From the NCBI GenBank assembly GCA_027946365.1, contig JAPEUQ010000005.1, forward strand, positions 2,480,001 to 2,544,000: a stretch of DNA of 64,000 nucleotides. Reading direction: 5' to 3'. Source of the stretch: Kalmusia sp. IMI 367209 (lineage: Eukaryota; Ascomycota; Dothideomycetes; Pleosporales; Didymosphaeriaceae). Of the stretch, positions 44,005-55,770 are shown one piece after another. Within the stretch, counting starts at the first letter, position 1, and each line of letters starts with the position of its first letter. Below the pieces are notes generated by a model. It did no database searches, was not told the origin of the DNA, and worked only from the letters and a program-made list of their open reading frames with translations. Both the position numbers and the translations under genes were made by a program.

Positions 44005-46399
44005 ACTTCTGTTACTCTCACAATGATACAGCAAGTATAAATATGGAAAGCAGCCTCTCGATTTTACTGCTCAATAACAACTTGATCCTCTCATGTACGA
44101 GAAATCATGCAGAGCGCTCGTCAAAGAAATCGGAAGTTATACTTATACATGATAGCGTCAAATGCAGTAAATACATAATGTCTTGTACGCACTCGATGAG
44201 AGATCCGCAGTAACCGCGCTTGGAAGTATCATGTCTTAAAGCGATGAGATCCAGAGTACTGTTTTCAGCGTGAGAGCGTTCCAGAAGCGAGACGGCCGCG
44301 CAGCATTCTTTGATAAGAAGTGAGACATACACGCAACGCAGCATGTGGAAATAATGACATCCATGCGCTGGTCTCGTCTCTTCTGTCGTGTGGGTATGAT
44401 GTAACGCGATGGTCCAGGTACTGATGTCTCAATCCCACTGCGCGTGCACAGTACAACATGCCACAAAAAAGGAAAGACAGTTGCAGATGAAACTCTTCGA
44501 TTACTATTCAAAGACACCCAAACAGGCCCAATGGTCTCTATTTGTAAGGGTTTCGGGATGTTCCATTGAAGCGATATCTCGGACTATCGTTCATAAGACG
44601 AGCCGATAAAGTCCCGGACTCAAGGACGAGCGTATTGAATGAGCAATTTTGAACATCTGCCATGCCCTAAGATGCCCTAAGACACCGGGCAGAAGTCGCT
44701 GAAAACGTATTACGGAAGTCTTATGTATGCCCCAGGTAAACCTTGCTCGTGAAGGTAGATGTGCGGATTGGCGACGTCATTTCCTTAGAAGCTACCGCTA
44801 ACCCATGGCGATAGAATATGCGGATTAAAGACCTGTTGTAATCCAGACTCTGCCTCTCCTCCCGTGACCTCCCGCACAAGTGCGAACAACCTCTTCTCGT
44901 TGAAGTATGTTCCATTCACGACGATTGACATGTTCTACCCGTGCCTGTATCATCATCTCATTTTAAGTACCAGGTCTCTCGATGACGGGATCCGGAAAGT
45001 CGTCGTCTACATGCTGCATCATTATTAGTTAGCCATCCACTTCTCGCAATCTTGGATAGAAATGTTTGGCAGGAAAGTTCGAAAAGATTCGTTCTTGTAA
45101 TTGACAGTATGGTACGTACCCGGGCCTGTAGCTATGTTGATAATGTTTTTGGTTTCGCTTCATGGAACAAGAAGCCAACCTCTGTCATAATTTGTGTATG
45201 GACAGCCTTCAGGCTCTTTCTTCCATCGACTATGGGTAGAACAAATTTAGCATGTGCCGGGGCGCGATCTTTAAGCAAAGATTAGCAAGTGGACACAATC
45301 AGGGGCAACATGCGATTGGTTGCGGAATAGCATTCTAGGTCAAAGTGATGTGCCGGTTGTGTATGGAAAACACTTTGACGAACAGGTGAGCCCAGAGGTA
45401 ATAAGGTGGGTGAAGCATAGGTGACTGAGAAAGACAATGCTCATCGAGCGGGGATAGGCGACTGGGCGACTCTCATCGGCTGTGAGGGAATCACGAGGAC
45501 GATAAACACTAGCCGGAAAGAGAATTGTTTATCATAAGGTGAGCGCGAATGGGAACTCGTACGATACGGACCGGGTCTAGACGATTAAGGCGGGTGATTC
45601 GTAACGGGCCATAGAGAGAAATAGGGAAGATGAACACTAGTCGAAAGTAGAGGATCTCTAAAGCAAACGGCCAGGATGACAGTGATCAAACCGAAGCGGA
45701 AATGAAAACTGAATCTCTTCAGGCGCGAACGGATGAGGCGCGAAAATACAGCTTCAATCGGAGAACCTCTATTGATGCCCACAAGGAGATCGGCTCTGGC
45801 TCCGCTGACTTGGACGACGATCCCACGGTCGTCCGAATGCTGTTGTACGGGAGGCAAGCTCGGTCGATCCAGTTGTTCCATTGCCCATATGTCCTCTAGT
45901 AAAGTGCGACGTCAGTCTTGCATATCCACTTGCTAATCGGATTGTTGCGTTTATTGTTGTTCGGCATGCTGTCTCGTTTGCTTCGTTGCCCGATTCCGCT
46001 TTCTTCTAAGCTCGTGAATAGAAACCATGGACTTTGGCTGCTGTGAAGAATCCGGCGAGTTCTGGTACTATTTCCGGATCGCTGTAATGTCACTCGCGTT
46101 GAAGCGCGGGTTGGAAGTTATTTATGCTGAAGGCCAAGGCGTCTTATTGTAACAACAATACAAAGGAGAGAATAGGGCAATTATGTTGACTGACGAAGTA
46201 CCTATCTTGCTGATTCGCTCTTTGGTTTCCCCCAGAGAACGGCCCCGGAGAACGGCTATGCGAGAGGATACCAATGGGACGTCAAAGGACGCGCTTGCTT
46301 CCCCAAGTTAGCGGTAGCCCTTGCCTATGTACAACACCAGGGTACTTGGTTGGGAGAAATCGAATCATTGACCACGCAGAGCGTGCAAGAGCAGTGCAA
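44005..46399. other. long intergenic stretch with a possible BTB relic
   Basis: Apart from the peroxiredoxin promoter on the left and the 3' flank of Pex8 on the right, no gene is supported. Around 45700-45970 the forward strand carries traces resembling the end of a BTB/POZ domain, entered separately. Confidence 0.45.
45702..45970 (+). pseudogene. possible BTB/POZ domain relic
   Basis: The forward frame shows ADLDDDPTVVRMLLY, resembling the acidic DDDP..V..ML.Y segment common in fungal BTB/POZ proteins. Further on, SIQLFHCPYVL recalls the following helix, and in another frame KCDVSLAYPLANR resembles the KYDV..LA stretch that comes next. The pieces are in order but in different frames with stops between them, so at most this is a degraded fragment. 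BTB domains act as adaptors for cullin-3 ligases. The similarity is short and could be chance. Confidence 0.25.
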
Positions 46400-48570
46400 T
46401 TAGAGTTTGCTCTCTCGCGGCGTGCCCTCAGGTGGAAGTGCTCCGCTCATCATTTTCAGGCTTTCTTGTTCGACTTCTCTTCCATACAGCACCATCTCGC
46501 GGCCGCCCCGAGTTCCCCACCAGGCTACAGCAGAACCACTGCGATCGGGATCCATCTCTCCACTGACGAGCACTTCCCAATAGCGCGCCTTGACTGTTTC
46601 TCGCATGGCAGAGTCATCAATCTGGTTGAGCAACTCTGCACACAACGGCATCCACTCCTCCAGAAGCGGAATTGGGAGGAAAGGCAAGGCATCAAGCAGT
46701 GTCAATGTGAGTACAGCTTGTTCCGAGAGAGGAGGTGGAGGTGCGTCTGACCCTTGGAGTGCAAGGGTTGTTTCGTCAGGAGGTAGCGGCTGTGTCGGAG
46801 CAGTTAGAGCACGATGATGTACAAGCTCCATGAGTGTAGCAGAGAGGTCTGGGTGCAATGCTGAGATTGCTGAGGGAGGCGCTGTGACTCGCATCAAAGT
46901 TTTGAATGCTAACCTGAACTGCCGTGGTGACAGGTTGTGTGGAAAGACGCTGAATACGGCGTCGATGTAGAAGGGAAGGTGTTTTGCTGTGATCTCGGCA
47001 GACTGGGGTGCGGACAGCACAGCCAGCATAACACTATGCGCTGCTTCAAAGATTGGTAGCATATTGTGATTGCCACCAGCTGCGAGATATGGCACAGCCG
47101 AAGCCACAAGCAGATCTTCATTAACAGCAGATGTTAGTACCAACGAAAAGTGCTCAGCTGTGTTGAGAAAGTAGAGATCCAGTGTGCGATCGAGAGGATG
47201 TCGAGGTATCTGGCCTAGTTGCGGTGGAGCTATCGATTTGAGAAATTTGTCGGCGTGCATTGGATACGCTGAAAGTATGTCGATAGCTGTGAGGTAGACA
47301 AATGTATGCTGCGAGAAGGATGCTGGCCCAAGCCTTGAAGTTATGAAGTAGAGATGCCGAAGGGTTTGTAACGCTTGTGAGGCAATGACTGGTGCGACTG
47401 CGTCTCCTGCTAGAGTTCTGTCGCCTAGAATGCGAATAAAAACCCCTCGAAGTGTAATAGTCGTCGCAAATAAGGCGGCTTTGAGTAATCTCCATAGGAG
47501 TGGAACTGTCTTAAGGAGTGCTTCCTCTTCCAAGTACAAGGCTTCCTCCGCTGGGTCAATCTCAGAAAAGTTAATTTGCCTCCATTGTGTAGTGAGTGCC
47601 CTTGCAAAGCTTGCCAAGTCATCCATCATTGTCTGTATGACCCACGGATCCCGCACGTTTTCCACGGCGTGCGCGATGATCCTAGACAGTGGGCCCATCG
47701 AGGACACCAACGGTCTTGCCATTATCGCCTCGACCTGACGGTAGGAGCTTGATCGAGCGTCCCAATCGAGCTTTGCACCCTTGATCTTGATGTCGAGATT
47801 CAGACCTCCCATAAAATAGGCAGATTGAAAGCCCTCGTTCGAGAAGTAAGCCGTCCCGATAAGCACTGGAAGCAATAGGTCATAGTCTAGTTGGGCCCTC
47901 TCCACATCAGAGAGGCATCCGAATGCATGGTTCAATACCATGACGATGGTCTGTCCACCAAGGCCATCCGCTTCCGATCTTTCCCTAATCTCCGCCAAAG
48001 CCAGGTTGGTAGCACGAACTAGCGCTCCCTCCACTCTCTTTCTAATTCCCGACGCCCAATACAGATCCATGCCCTGCTCTTCTAAGCTCCCAATAGCAAC
48101 CAACAACCCGCCCAGGGTGACGAGGTGTTTCCATCTGTGACTCCGCTCATCTGCCCCGGCTACAACAGCACGTATCCAATCGTCGAGAGAGAGGCCTCCA
48201 CCTATAGGCGTCTGACCGGGAGGCAGCTCGGGAGCTTTGTCATATCGGACATCATTATGGTGGTTGACAACGGTAGTAACCGCAGTGTGGAAGACGGAGA
48301 GCAGTCGGAGGGGTGTCCGGAGGCCTTCGGGGCGATCCCAGAGCGCAGGTGCCGTCAGAAGATGCGATGTCAGGAGACTGAGATTGTGAGGGTTCCCGAG
48401 GGTTGTCAGTAACGATGACGCGGTTCCGAGAATGCTATGAAGTGGTTAGTGGGAGATTGTTAGACGCGAGACGACGCGAGACTTGTCTATGTGTACCGTG
48501 GGGTGTCTTGCTGGTCGGTATACGTCTGCAGCGACCGTAGAAGGGTCGATAGAAGACGGTCAGCCGGCAT
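46400..48570 (-). CDS. PEX8: Pex8, intraperoxisomal peroxin
   Basis: Exons 48497-48570 and 46400-48434 (62-bp intron) give 702 residues starting MPADRLLSTLLRSLQTY. The protein is long, helical and soluble-looking, with the order of conserved blocks I associate with fungal Pex8: an opening helix, TPIGGGLSLDDWIRAVVAGADERS, and a large alpha-helical body. It ends in SKL, a canonical PTS1 peroxisomal signal, as known for Pex8 proteins, which sit on the luminal face and link docking and RING complexes during import. The PTS1, the N-terminal pattern and the length support the call together; the family has low sequence conservation, so a profile search should confirm it. Confidence 0.82.
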
Positions 48571-48901
48571 TTTGACAACTTAGAATGCCCTGAACAACAC
48601 TAGTTGCCTTCACGAAGATGCGCTCGATGTGAGGGCTTGTGTGAGCTTCGCGTTCGTTCAGCCGAGGCAGTCGGAAGAAGCTCGGAGCATCCACCCTGCA
48701 CGACCTTTCCAGTCCTTGCACGCACCAGCATCTTCACCGTTCGCTCTTTGCATCAACGAGACAGCTAGCCGCAATCTGCCTCAGCAGCGCAAAGGAGGTC
48801 TATTACCTTCAACGCCTGTAAAGCGCTAATACAGACGATCATGCTGCCCAAATGAGGTGCGCCGCCCCAGTGTGACACCATCCGCACTTTCTTCTAACGA
48901 T
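48571..48901. promoter_or_regulatory. divergent promoter between PEX8 and TMEM170
   Basis: 331 bp separate the start codons of the two outward genes. No clear core element was picked by eye. Confidence 0.5.
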
Positions 48902-49377
48902 ATGACCAGCTTCATCACGCGCACCAGCAGCACAGCCCCTCCAGACTATGAGACTCCCGGTTGGCCTTCGCTCTACTGGCCGCTGCCCTTGCGGGCATCC
49001 ACCCCATATTACCTCTACCACCCGGGCGATATCTGGCGCTTCACCTTAATATGGACGCTACTATTCTTCGGAGCCATGCACCTGGTCGTCGCATTTTGGG
49101 CTTGCGTTGTGCAGCGGCGCAATTGGAAGGTCATATGGATCACTCCACTAGTTTACGCCATTATCGGTGGGCTTGAGGGTTTGATTGCGGGGAGTATTGT
49201 GGGAGGGCTGTAAGTACATATACGTCTAAGCCAGAACAATACTAATTTATGCAAAGACTGGGAGGTGTATACGAATCCGGGTATTTCAAAATGTCGACCT
49301 GGATACCTTTCATCTGGGCGTTGATCAGTGCCGTGGTATTGATCTTATCGTCTTTCGCCATCCATGGTGGTTTGTGA
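48902..49377 (+). CDS. TMEM170-family membrane protein
   Basis: Exons 48902-49209 and 49257-49377 (47-bp intron, donor GTAAGT) give 142 residues. Three hydrophobic helices are visible: FTLIWTLLFFGAMHLVVAFW, VIWITPLVYAIIGGLEGLIA and WIPFIWALISAVVLILSSF. The pattern SLYWPLP...YYLYHPGDIWRFTL and the GxxxG-like GGLEGLIAGSIVGG match the TMEM170 family. Its animal members shape endoplasmic reticulum and nuclear envelope membranes; the fungal role is not known. The intron falls inside the second-to-third helix loop at LLGGVYESG. Confidence 0.87.
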
Positions 49378-50120
49378 GAGCTCTTCATACATTAACCGCA
49401 TTAAATACGGATAATGAACTGCGGCTAGACCATGAAGCGTTCTACCACCTCTAGTTCACAACTTCATCCTCTATGAGCTGATAGTCACTATGAGATACGT
49501 ATGCTGCGCTTGACGCACTCGATCACATGGAGCACTCAAAGCGACTGTCCGAACTTCCAAGTTATGAGGACAGTTGAAAGTACCCTCCTATACCAAATTA
49601 GGCACGCAATTCTCTTCTGAGATGCCTACCATTCTCCGTTTCATGGAGCGTGGTATACCATGCTGGCCACATTCCTAATTATTCAGTGGGGAGTGAACGT
49701 GATTTTTATCGTGACACCAACGCATATTGAACTATGGATACAATGCACGATATCTAGCAGTTCGCGTCTATAGATTGAATTACTAGTACAGAGTCTGAAT
49801 AGAAGGAGATCGAGCATACTTGAATTTCGATCCTCTCGTGGACTTTACATGCAGTGTAATATTCTAATCCATTATCTCAATAACCCCCGCTCCTCCTCAA
49901 CTCTGAACACAGTGCTGTCGACCCTGAGCACATTTTAAACGCATGCTAAGGTAGTTTGCGACTTGTTATTAGACTAATTTATCGCTGATTTGTAGGTATC
50001 ACCGTACTTTATGCAACAACGCGCATGTTGGCTAAATAGCACCATCTGCGATCACCCAAACCCCGAAAATGCTTCACCGAGACTCCTCGCACAGAACAGG
50101 GATGAAATGCGAGGTAGCGC
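49378..50120. other. convergent intergenic, no supported gene
   Basis: It lies between the 3' ends of the TMEM170 and VPS34 genes. No frame or motif is supported. Confidence 0.55.
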
Positions 50121-52903
50121 CTACTTCCTCCACCACTGCATGATATCGTGCGCTATATCATTGGCCCTAGCCAACCGATCCACCAAACTCTCCTCAATCA
50201 ACTTCTCAAATTCCCTCCCGGCCTCTCCCTCACTCTTCCCGATCCACATCCTCTGCTCCACCTTCCTTACACTGCCCTCCCTCTCGACTTTGATATCTGG
50301 AATATTGGCCTCCTTCATCAGCGCGAACAAATTCAGTATAAGATTGCTCGACTTGCGGAGCGTAGACCATGCTGTGAAGCTATATTCTTTGAAAGCGAGG
50401 TAGTTGTCGTGATCGGATCCACCCATCCCATCGATCATTTCGCGTGCGACCTTCATCTGCGGAGCGTAGGGCTTGGGGTCGCGACCTAGAATGTAGCCGA
50501 AGTCGACGTGAAAGAAGGCTCCCGAGGGGGAGATGAGAAGGTTGTCAAGGTGGCGGTCGCCGACGCCAAGGAGATAGGTGATGACGCAGTAGCCGGCACA
50601 AGACTTGATATATGTGTCCATGGCTTCTTTCCTGACGCCGAGTGAGGCGGTATCATCGGGGTTGTTGACACGCAAGTACGCCAATAAGGATTTGTATTTT
50701 TGTAAAGCCGCGGAGAGGGACATGGAGGGTATGAATTGAATTGCACCAGCGGAAGCGGACGTTGCAAGGATGCGGTAGGGAGTGAGCTTCAGATCCAAGT
50801 TTTCCTTCTTCAATAGCTGATCCATTAATGTGATGATCTGAATTACCAATTGATCTTGGCGGAGGTCGTCGCCTGTTTTGAAAATGATGGGGTACTTGGT
50901 GTTGTTCACGGTTTTGAAGTTGAGTACCATAGGCAGGAGAGATGATTTGAGCACGTTACAGTCCTCGGGGTAAATGCCGTTTATTGTGACATTAGGATCG
51001 AGAGGGAGAGGTAAGGGTTCGAAGTTTGCCAGCTCATTCCTAGGATCTGCAAGTGCTTTCTTAAGTCGAGCGATCTTGGCCGGGCGATCACCGCCCCCGA
51101 AACGCACGTCTTTCGATATCTTAGCAAGGATGGTAAGAAACTCGCCTTGGCGACGAAATATCTTGCGCGTCTCCACTCCTGTAGGCGTCTTTTCAAGCTC
51201 GACCATGAAGTCGTACTCAACTTTTGCAAATAAGTCGCGATGTTCGGGTGCCTGATCGTTACTGGAGTCGCTAATCTCAACCATCAAATACCAGTGTAAG
51301 AAATTACCCAGCGTGAAGCTATTCGCTGCACGTGTGACTAGAAATCGAGCCAGTGAGGAATCATCGCCGTCACCAACCGCTTCATACTTGAGAGCCTGGA
51401 CCAACTGAAGTAGGTATAATTGCAATTCCTCGTCGTCGGCTTTCTTAAGGCGTTCGACAGCGTAGCTACGAACAATGGGGTCGTCGAATTGCGGTCCTAG
51501 CAATTCCAGTGCGTCATCAACGTCGATTTTCGCCCATTTCTCCAACATTGGAGCGGCTTGCCGTGCTTCGCGCTCGTTATGCCAGTTCACGCACTTAACA
51601 AACTTCGTCAGTGCACGCTTTCGGGTTGAAAGAAAGTAGCGGAACGTCCAAATCTCGTCACGTTCCTGAGCTGTGATTTCGTCGAGCGGCCCCCTATTCA
51701 GCAAGGCAAACAACCTATCGCGAATATGAACGTTAGGCTTCCTGTCGCGATCTAATGAGTCTGTCTGCTGGCTACGCATCAGCTCGCGGTGCTTGTCTTC
51801 GGCAGGATTCACTCTTCTTCCGATCTCGGGGTCGTAGATGCGGACGAGACGCCCCGCATCAGCATCACCATTACCAATCCCAGGGCCGAAAGATACTTCT
51901 GGAGGTGGCCGAAGGCGTATCTCAGAGTCTGCAGACAGCTTGATGTCGGAAACCGGAGGTGGGGCGTATTCGATGTCGGTAAATACGATCGAATGGTCAA
52001 ATCGAGGGAGTTCGATGTCCAAATAGAAAAGATTATCTTGGAAGTCCTCTCCCCTGTGATCGTCCTTTCCATTCGACTGCGACTGCGACTGGCTTATTGC
52101 TGCATGTTCCGCTCTGATTGCTGCCTCTTTGATTTTCATCATCTTTCGGAAGACCAAGTTGTCGAGCCATTGGACTTGCGGAATGTCGCCCATCTCTTGT
52201 TTCTTCAGCAGCTCTTCGAGCCTTTGCATCTCGGTAATCTGCTCGTCAATAGCCTGTTCCTGCGGTGCATCGTTCCGACTTTTTCGCGCCGGTGGTGTTA
52301 CCCACGGCGTCGTAGTATTTGACAAGCCATCTGCAGCCTTGAAGCGATGTAGTCTGCAACGCTGGCGACCTCTTTGTAGCGTATTGTCCTTGTCAAACAG
52401 CGGTATTGTCGTTCCTCCGAATGGTATCGTATGCTGCTCCGATTCCCTGCCTTCAGCCGGAGACAAGTCCCAGACAGTTACGGCGAGCTGAGCGGAGATC
52501 GGAAGGTTTGCGTAGGTGATAGGAAGGGGTAGCCATTCGTTCCATATTCGCGCATTCTTGAACGACTTATATGCGGTCTGGACGGGGACGGTGAGAGGCT
52601 TGCTATCAGCCCAAATTTGAGCGGTGACGTAGAGCTCTGAGTGGGAACTGCTTGTTCATCAGTTTCAGCATCCATGCAGATGCAATCTTCTCTTACTTGA
52701 TGTTTGACGCTCGATGTCTGAGGTCTGGCCTTGTCAACAGCACTGAGTACGGTACGGCCTTCTGGTGCCCGTCTAGGCGATCGCTAGTTACTTCAGCTTC
52801 CACACGCACACGAGGAGCTCAAGCAGGCAATAGACGCTTACATTTTCACGTGCACGGAGAGCTCAGTAAGATCGGTAGAGGTCGCAAAGTGAAAGGCTTC
52901 CAT
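50121..52903 (-). CDS. VPS34: Vps34, class III phosphatidylinositol 3-kinase
   Basis: Exons 52842-52903, 52697-52783 and 50121-52647 (introns 58 and 49 bp) give 891 residues, near yeast Vps34 (875). The enzyme makes phosphatidylinositol 3-phosphate for vacuolar sorting and autophagy with Vps15. The N-terminal C2 domain starts MEAFHFATSTDLTELSVHVK and includes WNEWLPLPITYANLP and TVWDLSP. A helical domain follows (ALTKFVKCVNWHNEREA). The kinase domain has FKTGDDLRQDQL, the catalytic loop GDRHLDN (746-752) and the DFG of the activation loop (from D765). The last helix HDIMQWWRK is the conserved membrane-binding tail. All key residues are present. The gene is divergent from NSE4. Confidence 0.97.
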
Positions 52904-53326
52904 GGCGAGCGGGGGGCATGTGAGCTACATATGTATGTTGGCCATGGAAGTGGGGGTCATGGGCGATGCGAGCACGTCCTAATCGTAGCAGAATGCCAGG
53001 GCCTCTACGTCCTATGCAGTGTTGCAGAAGCGAGCTAACGCGTCATATCAGTGATATCGGTGATGTCAGTGAGATGAATGATAGCAACGCAGGCGCTCAT
53101 GGAGCTATAAATGTCACGAGCCGCAAGCTCCCAACTTTACGCGAGCCCTCCAGCTCTGGTAACACGTGGGGTTGGCTTGGCATACGCGAGTTGACCCCTG
53201 CCATATGAAATCACGCTAGCTGGAAGCCTTACGTTCTCTCGCCGCGTCGTTTACTCGTCTGGTCTCTCCTCAAACAGCAGACTACACCACGACGCCTGCA
53301 CCGTTTCACTCGCATCCACCCATATC
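52904..53326. promoter_or_regulatory. divergent promoter between VPS34 and NSE4
   Basis: 423 bp separate the start codons. Two short direct-repeat-like GTGATATC/GTGATGTC stretches occur near 53051-53072. No element is certain. Confidence 0.5.
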
Positions 53327-55021
53327 ATGGCGCGTCTGAACACGCGCACATCCGCGACACCGCTACCCAGCCGAGCCTCCACCACCGACTCTCTCTACCG
53401 AGACCCAACGCCAATCGATCGTCCGCATGGCAGAAGCACGGCACGACAGTCCTCATACCCTGTTATGAGCCCTATGCTCTCCATGAACTCAGATAAAGAA
53501 AACGACCTTCCAATATCGCGCGCCACCACGCCCCAACCGCATAGGAGAGTCAAGGGAATGGTCAACAAGGGCGTGCAGCGGCCGCCCACACCTGACTCGG
53601 GTTCCACGTCCAGCAGAGATGCGAACAAACGGCGCAGAACGGACAATTATAGCATGGTTGCCTCCGATCTTCAGGGTGGCGAAGATGAAGACATAGCGGT
53701 ATACGATGATGGTAATGATGACGGGGGGAGAGACGAAATAGAAGAGGGGTTGCCCTCGCCAGGCGATGATAGAGATGACGACGATGATGAAGATGAGGCA
53801 TCACGTTACTACGATCCACACCAGAACCCCGAGAAGCGTCGGCAGGTGCGCGCCGGCTTTCGCAATCTGCAGCGCGAACTGGATGGTAAGAACTTGACCA
53901 CGGACGCGCTTGCTGCTGCTGACAATACCAGATAATCGGGATGAATACATCAAGCCCGGCAGTAAACGGCTAGAAGAAGTCGTCCCCCAATCTACGCGCA
54001 TGTTTGGCAAGGTCCGAATGACCGGTGATGCTGTCCTAGACTCTCGTCTTTTATCAACGATAAGCGACCTGTCAACCAAGCAGCTGAAAGCGAGTGTAGA
54101 TCAAGGAAACCACGGCGTTGGAATCGATGTGGATCAATTTGTGTCGAGGTGTATTTTCTTCATGAAGGAGGGACATCCGCCAGGTGCCGACGACGACGCC
54201 CGGACACAGTCACGTACCGCACGACACGTACAAGACGACGATGAAGAAGTTGACAACGGTGAAGGTCTTGATTGGGCCTTCTTGGGACGAAATGCCTGCT
54301 TCCCAAGCAACAGGCGTCCTCCGCTGTCTGGCTTTCTGCTGGGGCCGCTGTCCGTCCAGAAACGTGTTCAAACTACGACGCGCCGCGCGCGGTCACAGCG
54401 ACAGCCGCTTGGGCCAGCCACTCGGCCTCAGGAAATCCGGGAGGAGGACATCAAGCGGTCCGAAAACTCCAATGTGACGCATCTAGTCACAATGATCAAG
54501 ACACGGTTATCGGAACATATCGAAAAGGCCTCCGAAGAAGTTGAAAAGGAGCTGGGCGAATATGCCGAGGAAGATGAAGGTGTAACACTCGAAGACATGT
54601 CTGCTGCCTGCAAACGACATCGAATCTACTCAATTGCTGAAAGCGAAGAGGCGGGTGTGTCATTGTTTGACTTTGCCATCAATCCAGACTCTTTCGGGCA
54701 GACCGTGGAGAATCTCTTCTACATCAGCTTCCTTATCCGCGAGGGGGCAGCGAAAGTCGTGACCGACAACGATGGCCTGCCATTGCTGAGTATGTATACC
54801 ACGTTCCCTTCGTCAATCACCACTAAGACGTTGCAGCGCCTGAAGTGCCTAGGACATATGCTCAACAGCGTGAGCAGAACGTGGAGAAACGACAAGCCAT
54901 TTTTAGTATTGACTACGCCACTTGGCAGGCGCTCATTGAAGCCTTTGACATTAAGCAGCCCCTCATTCCTCATCGTGTTTCAGAAGAGACGAACGTCACC
55001 GCTGGAGGCTGGTATGGTTAG
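53327..55021 (+). CDS. NSE4: Nse4, kleisin subunit of the SMC5/6 complex
   Basis: Exons 53327-53885, 53932-54789 and 54837-55021 (introns 46 and 47 bp) give 533 residues. Nse4 bridges the Smc5 and Smc6 heads for DNA repair and rDNA stability. The N-terminal 170 residues are disordered with a nuclear-type basic stretch (NKRRRTD) and acidic runs. Conserved parts are the N-terminal kleisin helix after QVRAGFRNLQRELD, the LDWAFLGRNACFPSNRRPPL segment with SGFLLGPLSVQKR, and the C-terminal winged helix FDFAINPDSFGQTVENLFY ending KRQAIFSIDYATWQALIEAF. Taking the second intron is necessary: reading through gives an unrelated tail after GLPLL. Confidence 0.93.
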
Positions 55022-55770
55022 CCATCGCTGCATATGCATCTTCAATTCAGTCCGATCATCACACGATGAGCACTTATACGAGGCGACACATCTTTCATTG
55101 TACTACGCTGGCGTTTATAATCTGGTTTATTATAGTTGGTGTTAGGAAAGGCTTTGGATCTACTATCGATACCCCCGATTTCATTTTCATCCTACAGTAT
55201 GGTACAGCGCCCTTGTAAGAGGAATATATAGGGCGCTGTGCTCAAGTAGCATTGAGAAATACACATCACGTCTTGGACACGTTTACCATAAATACACTAA
55301 TATGCTTTGTAAATGAGTGAGCTCATATCGTGCTGAAGTCGACCATGATGGATTCTCGGCCAGACCAAGAGATCAGCAGGCTGGTAGGGTACCTCTCGCT
55401 CATTGGTCCAGCACCGATTGTACCAACATCTTACTATCGAAACTGTCGACCCGCTACATTAAATACTCGTGCGACTCGTGCGGTGGGCTCCTCATGGAGT
55501 ATTTTATTCTGAACGTACTGGTCAGCACTACTTTGACAAACAGGTCCATTTTGCCGTGGGCCCCGGCAATTCGCGTGCATAGATCCAGTAGCGGAAAGTG
55601 TCGGCAGCGATGATGTACTTGTACAACAATGCAACTAGCGGGAGTCCTTCGTATATATAGCGCCTCCGTTGCACCAGGGATGTGTCCACTGTGTTTACTT
55701 TTTCTTGGCTGAGGCGATAAGTGCGGGGTCTTCAAGACTGCGTGAATACTCCCATCCGGGTCTCTTGAAA
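55022..55770. other. intergenic, no supported gene
   Basis: It contains the 3' flank of NSE4 and the promoter of the FAD monooxygenase. Opposing frames at 55434-55789 show no family likeness. Confidence 0.5.
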
